This document shows positions 24,081 through 34,912 of a stretch of DNA of 64,000 bases, piece by piece. Position 1 is the first letter of the stretch; every line of letters begins with the position of its first letter. Made by a program: the position numbers and the translations under genes. The notes beneath the pieces were generated by a model. The model was given only the letters and a program-made list of their open reading frames with translations, searched no databases and was not told the origin of the DNA. Source of the DNA: Symbiodinium kawagutii (taxonomy: Eukaryota > Sar > Dinophyceae > Suessiales > Symbiodiniaceae); assembly GCA_009767595.1 (NCBI GenBank), contig VSDK01028583.1, forward strand, positions 1 to 64,000, in the 5' to 3' direction.

Positions 24081-26402
24081 TATACACCTACTGTCATGCA
24101 GTAAATATAGTTGTCGTTGACTGTGATGGCCCCACCATAGACAACAAGCGCAAGTAACAGTCACCAGGCTCTTGGGCCTTGTTTCACCACGACAGCTATC
24201 CTTCAACATGCAAAAAGATTTGTGGAGTCGCTACGTTTCTCGTTTTGCTGAAAGTTACTTTGAGATCCATGCAAAATCACCCGCACAAACTTTCCCAGAA
24301 ATAAATTTGAATTGTGAACCCCCCTCCAGCTTTAGCATCTGCGAGCTGGTGGCAGATGTTTTGATCAGGCAGGTGACAGATTTGTTGATCAAGCGGGTGG
24401 CAGTTTTGTTTATGTTCACTCGTAGGATGTAAAACAGATTCAAGACAGCGCCAAGATGATGGTTATTGATGGACAGTTGGATGATTGCTAACTGATGGTT
24501 GATCATCTAGAATGAATATCATTGCATGTCATAGGAAATGACCAACACTTTTGGATGAAGACTTAAGGATCTCACCATCAGTTTAATTCTTATAGGAAAC
24601 GACGAACACTTTTGGATGATTGATGATGGTTGATGCTTGCTGATGCTTGGTTCGTGATCTGATCTCAGCCGGTGCCCCAAAAAATCATCGCGGCTGCTGC
24701 TCTCAGGCGATCGCTTTCGCCATGAGGAGAGGGGGACGCGGTTTTCGCGGTTCTCGCTGATGGCTTGGACTACAACCCCAGAAGAGGTTATATGGGGCTT
24801 TCCCAAAATAGGGGACCTCCCAAAATGGTGGGTTTACAATCAGTAAACCTCTAGCAAGAAAGCATGTTCGAGTTTGCATGAAGACGGTGTCAACATGTAT
24901 TAACTATTCTGAACCGATCTAAACATATCTAAACAGACTTACACATACATATGATTTTACATATGAATATTCATATAAGATGAATATATATATATATATA
25001 TATGCACATATATACATATTTGTAAAGATACAGGCATAATGTATACATTGTATTGTACACGCTTTAAGATATGTGGACATCTAACAAAATGTATGTCACA
25101 TGTGCATCATGCGCCGTTGTTGAGCTCGCAACTGTGGTACCCCACTAAGTATCCAAGGTTTATCATGGCTAATGCCTTCACGGGTTGACACTGGTTGATA
25201 GTGGTGGGTGTGTTTGATGTCGGTGAAAAAGCATGGCGTTCGTCGGGGTTGGAACCACCAACCAGAAACATTTGTTTAGTTGGTGAGCAAACATTGCTGG
25301 CATCCCAGTTGCCAGCGAATGGTGTCTCGTGGTCAGAGGACTACCACCACTCCCAAGTCGGTGAAGTTTTGGAATGTGTAATGTTTGTTCCAGTTGCCAG
25401 CGCATACAGACAGTAGAATTTTATGATGTTTGGTTGTGATGATGAGCCATGTCAACAAACCCCTGAGATTTGATGGTATATAATCAAACATTTGATATAT
25501 TAGGTAGCATTCATGCTAGCTATCTATGGTAGATATGTTTGGTTCATCCACCCACGTGGGTCTCCGGGTGCGCCAGGACAGTGTGCAAAGTGTACTGCAA
25601 ACCTACTCGGTGAGAAAAAATTGGATGGAGCAGGCAGGGGAGATACCATGGCCCGGCCCTGATTTCATGTCGATCATTTCGTGTCGATACCATGGCCCTG
25701 ATTTCATGTCGACCAAGTGTCCTAGACTCAAATTGAGAACCGCAACTGTGGGCTCTTTACTATGCTTAGGAGGCAACAGAGCCATGCTTCCTGTGGGTGA
25801 ACGGTTCGTTGGGTCAAGCATTGTAATGTGGCCATCTCAAGTGGTGGGATTCCCTTTGGCAACCCTTGCAATTGACTGAAAGGGTTTTTGCAGAAGCCAG
25901 CGTTTTGTGTTAGGGGGAGGGGCGGGTTTATATTGGGGAGAAAAGATAAGCTCGCGAGTATTGGTTGCCTGTTGAGCAAGCTGCCAGTTCAAAACTCGTC
26001 AAGAAATTGCTGATTTAATCCCTCTAAAATTGGATCGTTATCAGGTGGTCATTAACACATGAATGATTCTTGAAGCATATAGGATGCGCATCAACACATT
26101 TGTTAGATTTGTGAAAACAACGAATGACCATTATTACACGAAGCACACTATTGTTGCTGGATCGGCAGGGTGCCACTGGACAAATTTTGTCCATGGCCGA
26201 AATTTTGCCAGTTAATATAGTTAATTTTGGTTCATGTTTGTTACTGATCCATACTTTTATATCAGTTGATATAATACTCAATGCTCCATATCATTGGCCC
26301 GTAGTGGAAGACGATGGGTGAGCACTCGCAGACGCGGGCCACCAACAAGAAACAGCACAGTGACTGTCAGGCGGCAAGGTTCGTTGCAGCTCTAACGCCA
26401 TT

Positions 26403-26513
26403 GGCGAGCTGGGTCAATATCAACCAACGATAATGGGGGACAAAAACCCTCCATTTTCCAGTGAAAACAATGGTTAATGATGGGGAACCAGGGGTATAGG
26501 GTTTTGACCCACA
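26403..26513 (+). mobile_element. Family A element, diverged ends
   Basis: It begins GGCGAGCTGGGTCAATATCA and ends GGGTATAGGGTTTTGACCCA. The interior matches the family (AATGATGGGGAACCAGGGG), but the terminal ATAT/GCC bases are lost on the right. Confidence 0.7.
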
Positions 26514-26549
26514 CTCAGTTAGATTCTGAGATCATCTAACTACCATTTG

Positions 26550-26651
26550 TGGCTTTCTTGAAATCGGGGACACCCTCAAATGCTTGGTTTATTTCTATAA
26601 ATGGTTCACAAACTGGATGATTTGAGGGTCCCTTATTTTGAGAAACCATCA
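26550..26651 (+). mobile_element. Family B element
   Basis: The left end GGCTTTCTTGAAATCGGGGA and right end TCCCTTATTTTGAGAAACCA are diverged inverted repeats around TTGGTTTATTTCTATAAATG. Confidence 0.65.
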
Positions 26652-27474
26652 TTTGGTGTGCTACTTGTTTCTTGATGCATCAAGTCCCCTGAAACAAAAG
26701 ATGGCGCTGCCAACTGGCGGAAGGGGCAGTATTGACAAATGACGGCCTTGCTTTGTGCAGGGTGTGGATGAGTCAATGGTGACTTGGTCGCAATGCCGCG
26801 ACGACCTGACTTGTGCGTGCGGGGTTTTGCGTGGGGGTTAGTATTGGGGGGGAAAGATTGGTTTGGAAGTTGTTTGATCATTTTGATCGGAGGCTTTGGA
26901 ACAACAGCAATATGGCTGAAGACAAAAGCAACAGCAACCAGCAGAACCACAACATGTGAATCATTGAAGGATGGGATCAAGATATACGATATAATCACCC
27001 ACATACACGCACGGAGAAATTGGCTTGGGAGGTAACCACAGTCCTGCAAACAAGCTACGGGCCTTGTCAACAATCTTGCCTCCCGTTCTCCTTCACTCGC
27101 TGCACAGCCCTGTCAAATGGGAAATGGACGGATAACGAGATCAGGGTTTTGTGGGATCGCATTCTTCGCATGCTTGCCATCCACACATTTACACAGCCAT
27201 TTGCAAACCAGGGAGACACATTTACCACTGGCATCAGAGCAGCAAGCAACCATGATATGGAGCTGCAAGTGTGAATGAAGGTGACAGAAGAACACACATG
27301 AATGAATTGGGTATGTTTGCTTCTTAAGATAAAGATAAACCATTGAGTTTGTGCCCCAAATGCGCTTGTACATATATCATCATATATCATACATATGCAA
27401 ATCTATATGTCCATTAATTTCTAAGCAGATATACTGATATACAGGCAGGCAATGCAATACACGTATACACGGGT

Positions 27475-27582
27475 GTTTGTCAAGCCATAGGGTACCCCCA
27501 TTTATCATCCTTGATGAGCCATTAGTAATAAACCAACCACAACTATCATAACTTATGGGGTTCCCTACTTTGAGAAACCACC
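27475..27582 (+). mobile_element. Family B element
   Basis: The left end TCAAGCCATAGGGTACCCCC and right end GGGGTTCCCTACTTTGAGAA are separated by TAATAAACCAACCA in reverse orientation. The right terminus is AAACCACC. Confidence 0.6.
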
Positions 27583-28842
27583 AGCTGGTTTGTTGGTGGG
27601 TTGAACACAATCTGGTTGACCATCACACCATAGTACTGGTCGACCATAGTACCACATTGAGACATATATAGCGTTTGTTTTCCCTGAGAAGTTCGTTCGC
27701 TCTCCAGGGTGAAACGACTCCTTCAGCGCTCCAGCGGCGAACCAGCTGCACCCTGCCCACAGATGCTTGGCAGAAAGGGGTGCTTGGCAGCTCATGGAAA
27801 TATGGGTGACTTCATGCTGAATTCTGATTATTGGGCATGATATGAGCGATTGGCCATGATGGTCCATCACCATGATTTGCCAATACAAACAAACTGAAAG
27901 GGAGGGTGGTCGCCAGCGATAGTTGGAATGTACCAACAAATGATATCGTTATAGCTATCCCATTGGCTCTCCAATTGCATCCCAGGGGTTTGGGGAGTCA
28001 CAACTCCATGGGGTATGCCATGACCGGCCTCAAGCTGATTCTAGCAACAGCTGTAAAGCAAGTGGTGTAGGATATGAGTTCTGGATGGTTATAGTATGAC
28101 TGGCTGTTTCACGTTTGGGATGGTTCGTTGGTTCATATTCTTCAATCGGGTTGACACCACCAGATGAGGTGTGGCAGCTTAACGATTGTGGACTGAATTC
28201 GGACCCCAGTTTTTCTCATCCAACTCCTGCTCGACAAGCCACAATGACCCGGTACGTACCAGTTTTTGGCAAAGAGTGGCAGTGGCTGATGCGACTGATG
28301 CAGGTCTTGCTGTCTCAAGGTCTCATTTTTGTACATGCGCATTGCACACACACACACACCTGTGCGTATTTACATGAAGACATATGCAACAACGATGCTT
28401 GAAGTGGTAGAACGAGTGCATGTTGGTTCACGAGCTCTACAATTGTCTGTACAAGCAACTATACCTTGTTAGTTGAATGAAATTTGCGTCAATCACAAGA
28501 TGTATTGTCATGTACACACACACAAATCAGCAATGGTCCCCAAGGGGATAGTGCTTCGAAATCACTGGCTCTTGGAATCGTCATAGTTTGAACGGGATTC
28601 CGATTTGTTGGGTGATTATGGTGTCGCCAATTTCATGAGACCGCCACAATAAACTATGGACCATGATTTACCAATACAAACAAAATGCATCATTGGTTCC
28701 AAGATGTTCCAAATCATTCTCAGCCGTCACAAGCGATTAGAAGCCTTATAAATTTATAAATCACTACTTCTAAGTTCTAAGCCATGATGAATTCGCTTCT
28801 AAGCCATTATGAATTGTGAATTCGTCCTGATCCCCACAGCAG

Positions 28843-28910
28843 GTATGATGAAGCCACCACGGCTACCCAGGTGACTTCCTTCAAAGACGAAGTCCCCGGG
28901 CAGCCCCTCG
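28843..28910 (+). CDS. Exon-like island (ATTATQVTSFKDEVPGQPL)
   Basis: After CCCCACAGCAG|G the frame reads YDEATTATQVTSFKDEVPGQ then PL, ending at a GC donor (CCCTCG|GCAGCG). The minus strand also gives a plausible exon here (AIAPVAAEGLPGDFVFEG followed by GTAGCC), so strand is uncertain. Confidence 0.25.
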
Positions 28911-28978
28911 GCAGCGACGGGAGCGATGGCTGAAGACAGTGATGCTTCAAGGCTAATGAAGAGCTGACAGTTAGGCTT

Positions 28979-29096
28979 CATATGGCTATGGGTCAATATT
29001 AACCAGCCAACAATGGGGATAATAACCAACCAACTATAGGGAAAACAATGGTTAATGATAGGGGAACCAGGGGTACGGGGTTTTGACCCACAGCCA
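28979..29096 (+). mobile_element. Family A element
   Basis: It starts ATATGGCTATGGGTCA and ends TGACCCACAGCCA. The interior holds AATGATAGGGGAACCAGGGG. It lies 21 bp from a family B element at 29118. Confidence 0.85.
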
Positions 29097-29117
29097 AATA
29101 GTGGTATCCCCAAAAAT

Positions 29118-29219
29118 GGTGGTTTCTCAAGCCATAGGGGACCCCCAAAAATGGTTGGTTTACCACTAGAAATAGTTGATATTGGATGATTTGGGGGTAC
29201 CCCTATTTTGAGAAACACC
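29118..29219 (+). mobile_element. Family B element
   Basis: The left end GGTGGTTTCTCAAGCCATAG and right end CCCCTATTTTGAGAAACACC surround ATGGTTGGTTTACCACTAGA. A right half of another copy lies at about 29270-29311. Confidence 0.8.
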
Positions 29220-30666
29220 TAAATCATCGAATATTAGTCATGAGTAGCAATAGACGAACCAGTTGAACCAGTTTTGGAGGTCCCCTATTTTGAGAAACCA
29301 CCAGGCAAACATATCAAGAATGATAGTGTACCCAGCTATAAGCCACAAGAAATTGGGTAATGTTGGATCAATTTGTTCATGAACCAACCAACCAGCCTTA
29401 TTTGCAGGTTCAATCACCAGCTATTCAAACAGGAAAGGCTAGGGGGATGTGGAACACATCCTGATGTGAACACAGCTGCGCCACGGAGCTGACCCGCAGA
29501 CATGATAAGCATTTGTTTATATGAACCCAGTAATTATTATACATAAATATACAGACATAATGAGACTATATAGACATATTAGGTATATGTTTATATGATA
29601 TGAATACTGGCTAGTCGGAATTATACAGTGATGGACACATTAGTGAGAAATGGATGCTCATGAATACATGCATACACATAAATAAACATACATATACAGA
29701 TATACATTTCAAACACATATATGTCTGTCTAGTTGATAATATTGTGATAACGTATGATATTGGTTGATCACATGATTGACCATGGTTGATAGTTGTTAGT
29801 TAATAATGATTCATATGATCAATCACCGAAAAACAACCATATTGCTGATAATATGGTGTTTTCTTGAAATTTGGGTTCCCCCCAAATGGATGGTTTATTA
29901 CTACAAGCGGGCGTCGGTAATAGATGGTAATGGTGGTTAATAGTGGTTATTACCTATGGTTACAAGTAATGATGATGTTGGCTGATTAACCAGTAAAAAA
30001 AAGTCAACATTCTCTATAGTTTACTAGGCAGTAGTTAATGCTATGTAATGGCAAATATTGATATTGATTCCCCACTGTTCCATTGCCATAGATTAACCAC
30101 TGTTTTATGAATCCTGTTTTGCAATGCCCAGTATTGAATGTGGCTCATACACATGAAATACAAGGTGGTACTGTACCCTATGGTACCCCCAAACCACCAC
30201 AATTCTCGTGTTGCGGAACCATCAGTTTGGGTCCTTATTCACCGCATATCCGTTTATGAATGCATATGACTTCAGCCTATCATATCTCCTTTTTGTATCA
30301 GTCTTCCTGTCCGTGCTTGATTTTACACAAGCGTGCCTGTGTATGGGTATGCATTCTGAGCCTTTGCATTCAAGTTTTGAAGACAAGGAGACTGAAAAGG
30401 ATGGGATACACCGAGATGGCGTCATGTGTATACATGATTTTTATACATGTCCATCTACATCTATATCTACTCATTCGTATATATTTATATATATGTATAT
30501 GATTATATTTTTATATATACATAGTTATATATATATATACATATTTTTTATATGAATATTTCCACATATGTTCATGCATCGTGTAGATGCTGTGCCAGGA
30601 TCACGAGGATTTCGCAAGTCACTCATTTTCAGGTAGCAGTGCCAGTTCTTCTGGATACTCTTTTTT

Positions 30667-30766
30667 GGTGGTTTCTCAAAATAGGGGACCCAAAAAATGG
30701 TTGTTTTATTACTGTAAATGACTAGTAATGGATGATTTGGGGGGTCCCCTATTTTGAGAAACCACC
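30667..30766 (+). mobile_element. Family B reference copy, 25-bp perfect inverted ends
   Basis: This 100-bp element begins GGTGGTTTCTCAAAATAGGG, and its last 25 bases are the exact reverse complement of its first 25. Inside is GGTTGTTTTATTACTGTAAA. It is the best-preserved copy of a family seen at least seven times as whole elements and several more as halves in the window. With no coding capacity it is a likely MITE. Confidence 0.9.
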
Positions 30767-31400
30767 TTTTGAGTGCTGAGTAATCCAACCAAGGTGTGTT
30801 GGGCGGCCTCGGGGTTGACTGCTGGTTTGGGGTTGTATGCAGTCAGCCAACATACGTTGAAAATTGTGAGGAACCTCATTACCCATGGATGTTGATCCCA
30901 ATGTTCCAGCACACCAGGCGACGAATCACGACCTTTGCTGGAAACAATTCTTTCAACATTTGTCTCGAGTACTCGTTTCAATTCATAGCTCTAGGGATTG
31001 AGCTTATCAATCGAAGGTGTGGTTTCAATCGCATGTGGGGTCCTGTCCCACTGCATCCAAGAGCTGGGCAGGGACGAACTGCTGCATTGCCCAGATACTC
31101 TCCGTTGCTGCTGAATTTCCTGTGGATGCTGCAGCATCCCGCCTCGCGTTTTCGTGTGTGGTGGGGGCCCCTGGGCATGCTCTTGTTGGCCTATGATGCG
31201 CCTCGGCAGCCATGATCCATGGGTCGGGGCGGTTCCTAACCGCGTGTTTCCGTGTACCCCTTGCAATTTCAGCCATGATTTCAAAGGATGTGGCTGATTC
31301 TCATCATAACCGCAACCGAACCCACAGGTTCTTATAATTCTCATTCTTACATCTATTTCTCCATGATTTCTCCATTTTCACCCCTTCCTGCATTCCCAAG

Positions 31401-31450
31401 GATTCTCCCCCTGAACCGAGAGCTTTCGGTCGGCTGCGAAGCCTGTGCTG
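31401..31450 (+). CDS. Exon-like island (DSPPEPRAFGRLRSLC)
   Basis: CATTCCCAAG|G and GTGCTG|GCAGGT bracket a 50-bp GC-rich block. One frame reads DSPPEPRAFGRLRSLC. It lies 40 bp from the next island, which would make a very short intron, so perhaps only one of the two is real. Confidence 0.25.
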
Positions 31451-31490
31451 GCAGGTGATCATCATTCCTTTACGCTTTTTCACCCTGGAG

Positions 31491-31523
31491 GAGACCCCCG
31501 CTATGATCGTGCTCTCCTGGATT
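31491..31523 (+). CDS. Exon-like island (ETPAMIVLSWI)
   Basis: A pyrimidine-rich tract and CACCCTGGAG|G precede 11 codons ETPAMIVLSWI, ending at a GC donor (GGATT|GCCAGG). A short hydrophobic segment would fit a membrane helix, and the position upstream of the channel S2 exon is suggestive, but it is too short to identify. Confidence 0.25.
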
Positions 31524-32252
31524 GCCAGGTGGGGATGGATGAGAAGTTTTATGGAAGGTGGCAATTGGTGGTTACTGAAGGGGTCAACGCTGAGTGAATG
31601 GGTAGTGAATGGTTAATGAATGGTCGTTGAAGGTTGGCAAATGGCTGGTGAATGCTTGCCCAAGGGTGAAGAGGTGGCGATCACACGTAGATAGATGGGT
31701 AGATAGACAAATAGACAGAGAGACAGAGACAAATCCAACAATGATAATGATACACCTACGTGCCAGAATGGGATTGTCCATAAACTCCCAAAATCAAACC
31801 ATTTTCCGCTTCAATTTTACAGAACAGATGACAAGTCTAGGGAGAACTGCGGATGGCTATGGAATGCTACGGGTACACATACAACACATCTACACAAAAT
31901 ATAATGATATTAGATATATGTATTTTGGCTACGAGACCCTACTGGGTAAACCCGTGCCCAGCGCAGCGTCGCCGCTTCCTGCTATGGATACTCTCGTGCT
32001 GAGACGGTTTTCACATGTTCGGGCTTCTCCCGAAGACAGGCAAAAAGGTGGTATGCTGAACTGCAGCCTGTCACGCTCAATCGCCAAGCCAAGTCATTTG
32101 CTGGTCATGGCCGTGGTGTGCACGAGACATGGCTGACGCACAGAGCACGAGACGTGGCTGACGCTTAAAGCCGGAGCCGGAGCCAACGCTGCGACCTCTA
32201 AGGGATTTGCTTAAGGCATTCCTGAGTTTCACAGAGTTTCCCGCATCAACCC

Positions 32253-33562
32253 GTGCATTTTGCAGAAAAAGGATGGCAAAAAAAAATGCCGAAGCATTGT
32301 CAGACCTACCTTCCAGGCCTTGCACACCGACATTTGGTTTCGAGTACAGGGTCGTGGACCCACGGTGATGACTCAGGCAGGAACAAGAACGGGAGACTCA
32401 TTCGCAGACGTCATTTTTGGCTACATGATGTCTTCGCAAGTTTGAGAGTGCGGCACGACCAAGACCTAGTGTCGCAGGTCCCAGTCACTGATGACCCGGA
32501 CTTCTTCAGCCCACTGAGCCCCCAAGCAGCTGATTTTGCCGGCCCTACATGGATGGATGATCTATGCGTGGGTGTCAGAGCCAGGACTGCCACGGATCCT
32601 CATCTCGGCCATTGGGGAAGGCTCATGCAAAGTCAAGGCCACCTTTTTCACACCCGGTCGTTCTGCCAAGCTCCCCACTGTGGGAGAATACGATGTCTCT
32701 GAGGTGACTGTCGTGAGCTCTTACTTGCTCCTGGGAGGTGTGGTGCATCACAGTGGAGACCTTCGCAAGGAGATTCGAAAGCGCACAGCCATTGCACACT
32801 TTTGGCAAATATCGCAGGCTCCTTTTCCATAACTCTGACATCGGCCCACATCGACGTGCGGAGCTCTTTTCAAGCCCTGGTGCTTGGTCGCATGCTCTAT
32901 GGTGCTGAGTCATGGGTTTTCAATGATCAGAAGACGTGGCGACACTTCGACACCGCCATCATGACGCTCTATCGACGTCTACTTGGAATTCCTGCGGATG
33001 CTCACATCACGGACCTTGATCTCTTGGCAAAGGTCATGATGCCCAACCCGCAGGAACTACTTGCACGTGTTCGGCTTCGTTATTTGGGCACCCTTTTTGC
33101 ATGTCGTGCACATGTTCCGTGGGGGCTTCTGCGAGCTGATGCAGCATGGAGAGATGTCATTCTCGATGATTTGCGCTGGCTCTGGCTTCCTGCAGCGACC
33201 TTCCAGACCCAGATGTTTCCACCGATCTCTGGAGAGACATCCTTCTCCATCACCCCAGGTACTGGAATCGTCTTGTCAAGAATGCTTGTCATCATGCGGT
33301 TCTTCAGAGGCAGAATCTCAGCATTCTCACCATGCTTCATCGCAACATCATGCAGCACTTGGAGCAGATGGGGCATTTTGCATGCGGACCACCACGAGGA
33401 CAAGACCCATCTCCCAGTGACCTTTTTGGATGCCTGGCCTGTCGACGCAAGTGCAAATCGAAGGCAGGGGAGGGTTGCGCACATGTTCCGTGCACATCAG
33501 CATGCTTCAGGACTGCGGAAACTTTTTGATTCCACTGTGTGTCCCTCGTGCTTAAAAGATTT
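32253..33562 (+). pseudogene. LINE reverse transcriptase, frameshifted
   Basis: Palm motif B is visible as GDSFADVIFGY (about 32392-32424). The catalytic motif is TWMDDLC (32547-32567), with the paired aspartates intact. The thumb-like region follows as LGRMLYGAESW (about 32885-32920) and YRRLLGIPADAHITD. The motifs lie in different frames: B in one, the DD motif in another, and the thumb in a third frame-compatible segment from about 32802. At least two indels have therefore occurred. The coding part stops at CPSCLKD, where the transposon is inserted. Confidence 0.8.
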
Positions 33563-33605
33563 GGGTGCGTGTTTTTTTGAGGGGTACCCAGTTTAGTATT
33601 GAGAG

Positions 33606-33670
33606 TCACGTTCGACTTTTCCGAACCATACCCCCGAACCATACCTGCGAACCATACCCGAACCATACCT
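33606..33670. repeat. Short GAACCATACC tandem repeats, left block
   Basis: Four units of CGAACCATACCC and variants. The same unit in the same orientation recurs at 34800-34870 near the other end of the inserted transposon. Confidence 0.9.
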
Positions 33671-33929
33671 GATGACAGCATTGGGGCTTCACAGTGTCTT
33701 TTTCGCAACTTGTAGTTTGGATTGATTCACTGGCTTCGCAGTTTTTTTGTTCTGAGATGGCCCTGTTCTTATGGGAAGAGCCTAGGCCACAGTTGAGGAA
33801 GAACTGTGGGATAGTATAAACTAAACCACAGCATTCATTGTGAATCAGGCCTACGCGCCCAAGAGTCCGGATTGAAGTTTGACCTGACAAACAATTGCGT
33901 ATGATAGAATACGCGTTCCATATGCTTGC

Positions 33930-34056
33930 TGCTTGCTGCTTGCTGCTTGTTGCTTTCTTCGTGCTTTCTTGCTGCTGGCTGCTTGCTGCTGGCTGCTGGC
34001 TGCTGGCTGCTGGCTGCTGGCTGCTGGCTGCTGGCTGCTGGCTGCTGTCTGCTGGC
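33930..34056. repeat. (GCTGCTTGCTG)/(GGCTGCT)n array ending in gap
   Basis: GCTTGCT units pass into perfect GGCTGCT heptamers and run straight into the N gap. The gap is most likely more of this array that could not be assembled. Confidence 0.9.
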
Positions 34057-34677
34057 NNNNNNNNNNNNNNNNNNNNNNNNNNNNNNNNNNNNNNNNNNNN
34101 NNNNNNNNNNNNNNNNNNNNNNNNNNNNNNNNNNNNNNNNNNNNNNNNNNNNNNNNNNNNNNNNNNNNNNNNNNNNNNNNNNNNNNNNNNNNNNNNNNNN
34201 NNNNNNNNNNNNNNNNNNNNNNNNNNNNNNNNNNNNNNNNNNNNNNNNNNNNNNNNNNNNNNNNNNNNNNNNNNNNNNNNNNNNNNNNNNNNNNNNNNNN
34301 NNNNNNNNNNNNNNNNNNNNNNNNNNNNNNNNNNNNNNNNNNNNNNNNNNNNNNNNNNNNNNNNNNNNNNNNNNNNNNNNNNNNNNNNNNNNNNNNNNNN
34401 NNNNNNNNNNNNNNNNNNNNNNNNNNNNNNNNNNNNNNNNNNNNNNNNNNNNNNNNNNNNNNNNNNNNNNNNNNNNNNNNNNNNNNNNNNNNNNNNNNNN
34501 NNNNNNNNNNNNNNNNNNNNNNNNNNNNNNNNNNNNNNNNNNNNNNNNNNNNNNNNNNNNNNNNNNNNNNNNNNNNNNNNNNNNNNNNNNNNNNNNNNNN
34601 NNNNNNNNNNNNNNNNNNNNNNNNNNNNNNNNNNNNNNNNNNNNNNNNNNNNNNNNNNNNNNNNNNNNNNNNNNNNN
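34057..34677. other. Assembly gap of 621 N
   Basis: Undetermined bases. Any frame drawn across it is meaningless. Confidence 1.
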
Positions 34678-34799
34678 TGATGGCTTCTTAATGGCTTCTT
34701 ATTAATCATCCACGATTGCTGGTTCATTCCTAATCCTTTTCACCGATTATTGATGGTTCCTTTGTATTCGTCCATGATTGAACATTCAGTGTTTTCCCA

Positions 34800-34870
34800 C
34801 ATTCCAAACCATACCCCCGAACCATACCCGAACCATACTCCCGAACCATACCCCCGAACCATACCCCCTA
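34800..34870. repeat. Short GAACCATACC tandem repeats, right block
   Basis: About five units of CGAACCATACCC, same orientation as the left block at 33606-33670. Confidence 0.9.
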
Positions 34871-34912
34871 GACAAACATTCCAGGAAGGGCTCCCTATTT
34901 TCTGACGTACCC

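Larger units (their letters stand above)
33563..34912. mobile_element. DNA transposon with ATTT target duplication inside the LINE
   Basis: The left end is GGGTGCGT (33563-33570) and the right end ACGTACCC (34905-34912), inverted with 7 of 8 matches. ATTT flanks both sides (33559-33562 and 34913-34916). Removing the insertion and one ATTT restores the LINE frame across its finger region. The interior holds GAACCATACC repeats at both ends, a GCTGCTTGCTG array and an assembly gap. No transposase is visible, though one could hide in the gap, so the class is unknown. Confidence 0.8.

Noticed and set aside
31917..31935. ATTTTGGCTACGAG resembling part of the dinoflagellate spliced leader
   Set aside because: Only a short partial match, with no conserved leader end or donor site.
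33606..34727. Frames spanning the N gap
   Set aside because: Most of the translation is undetermined bases.
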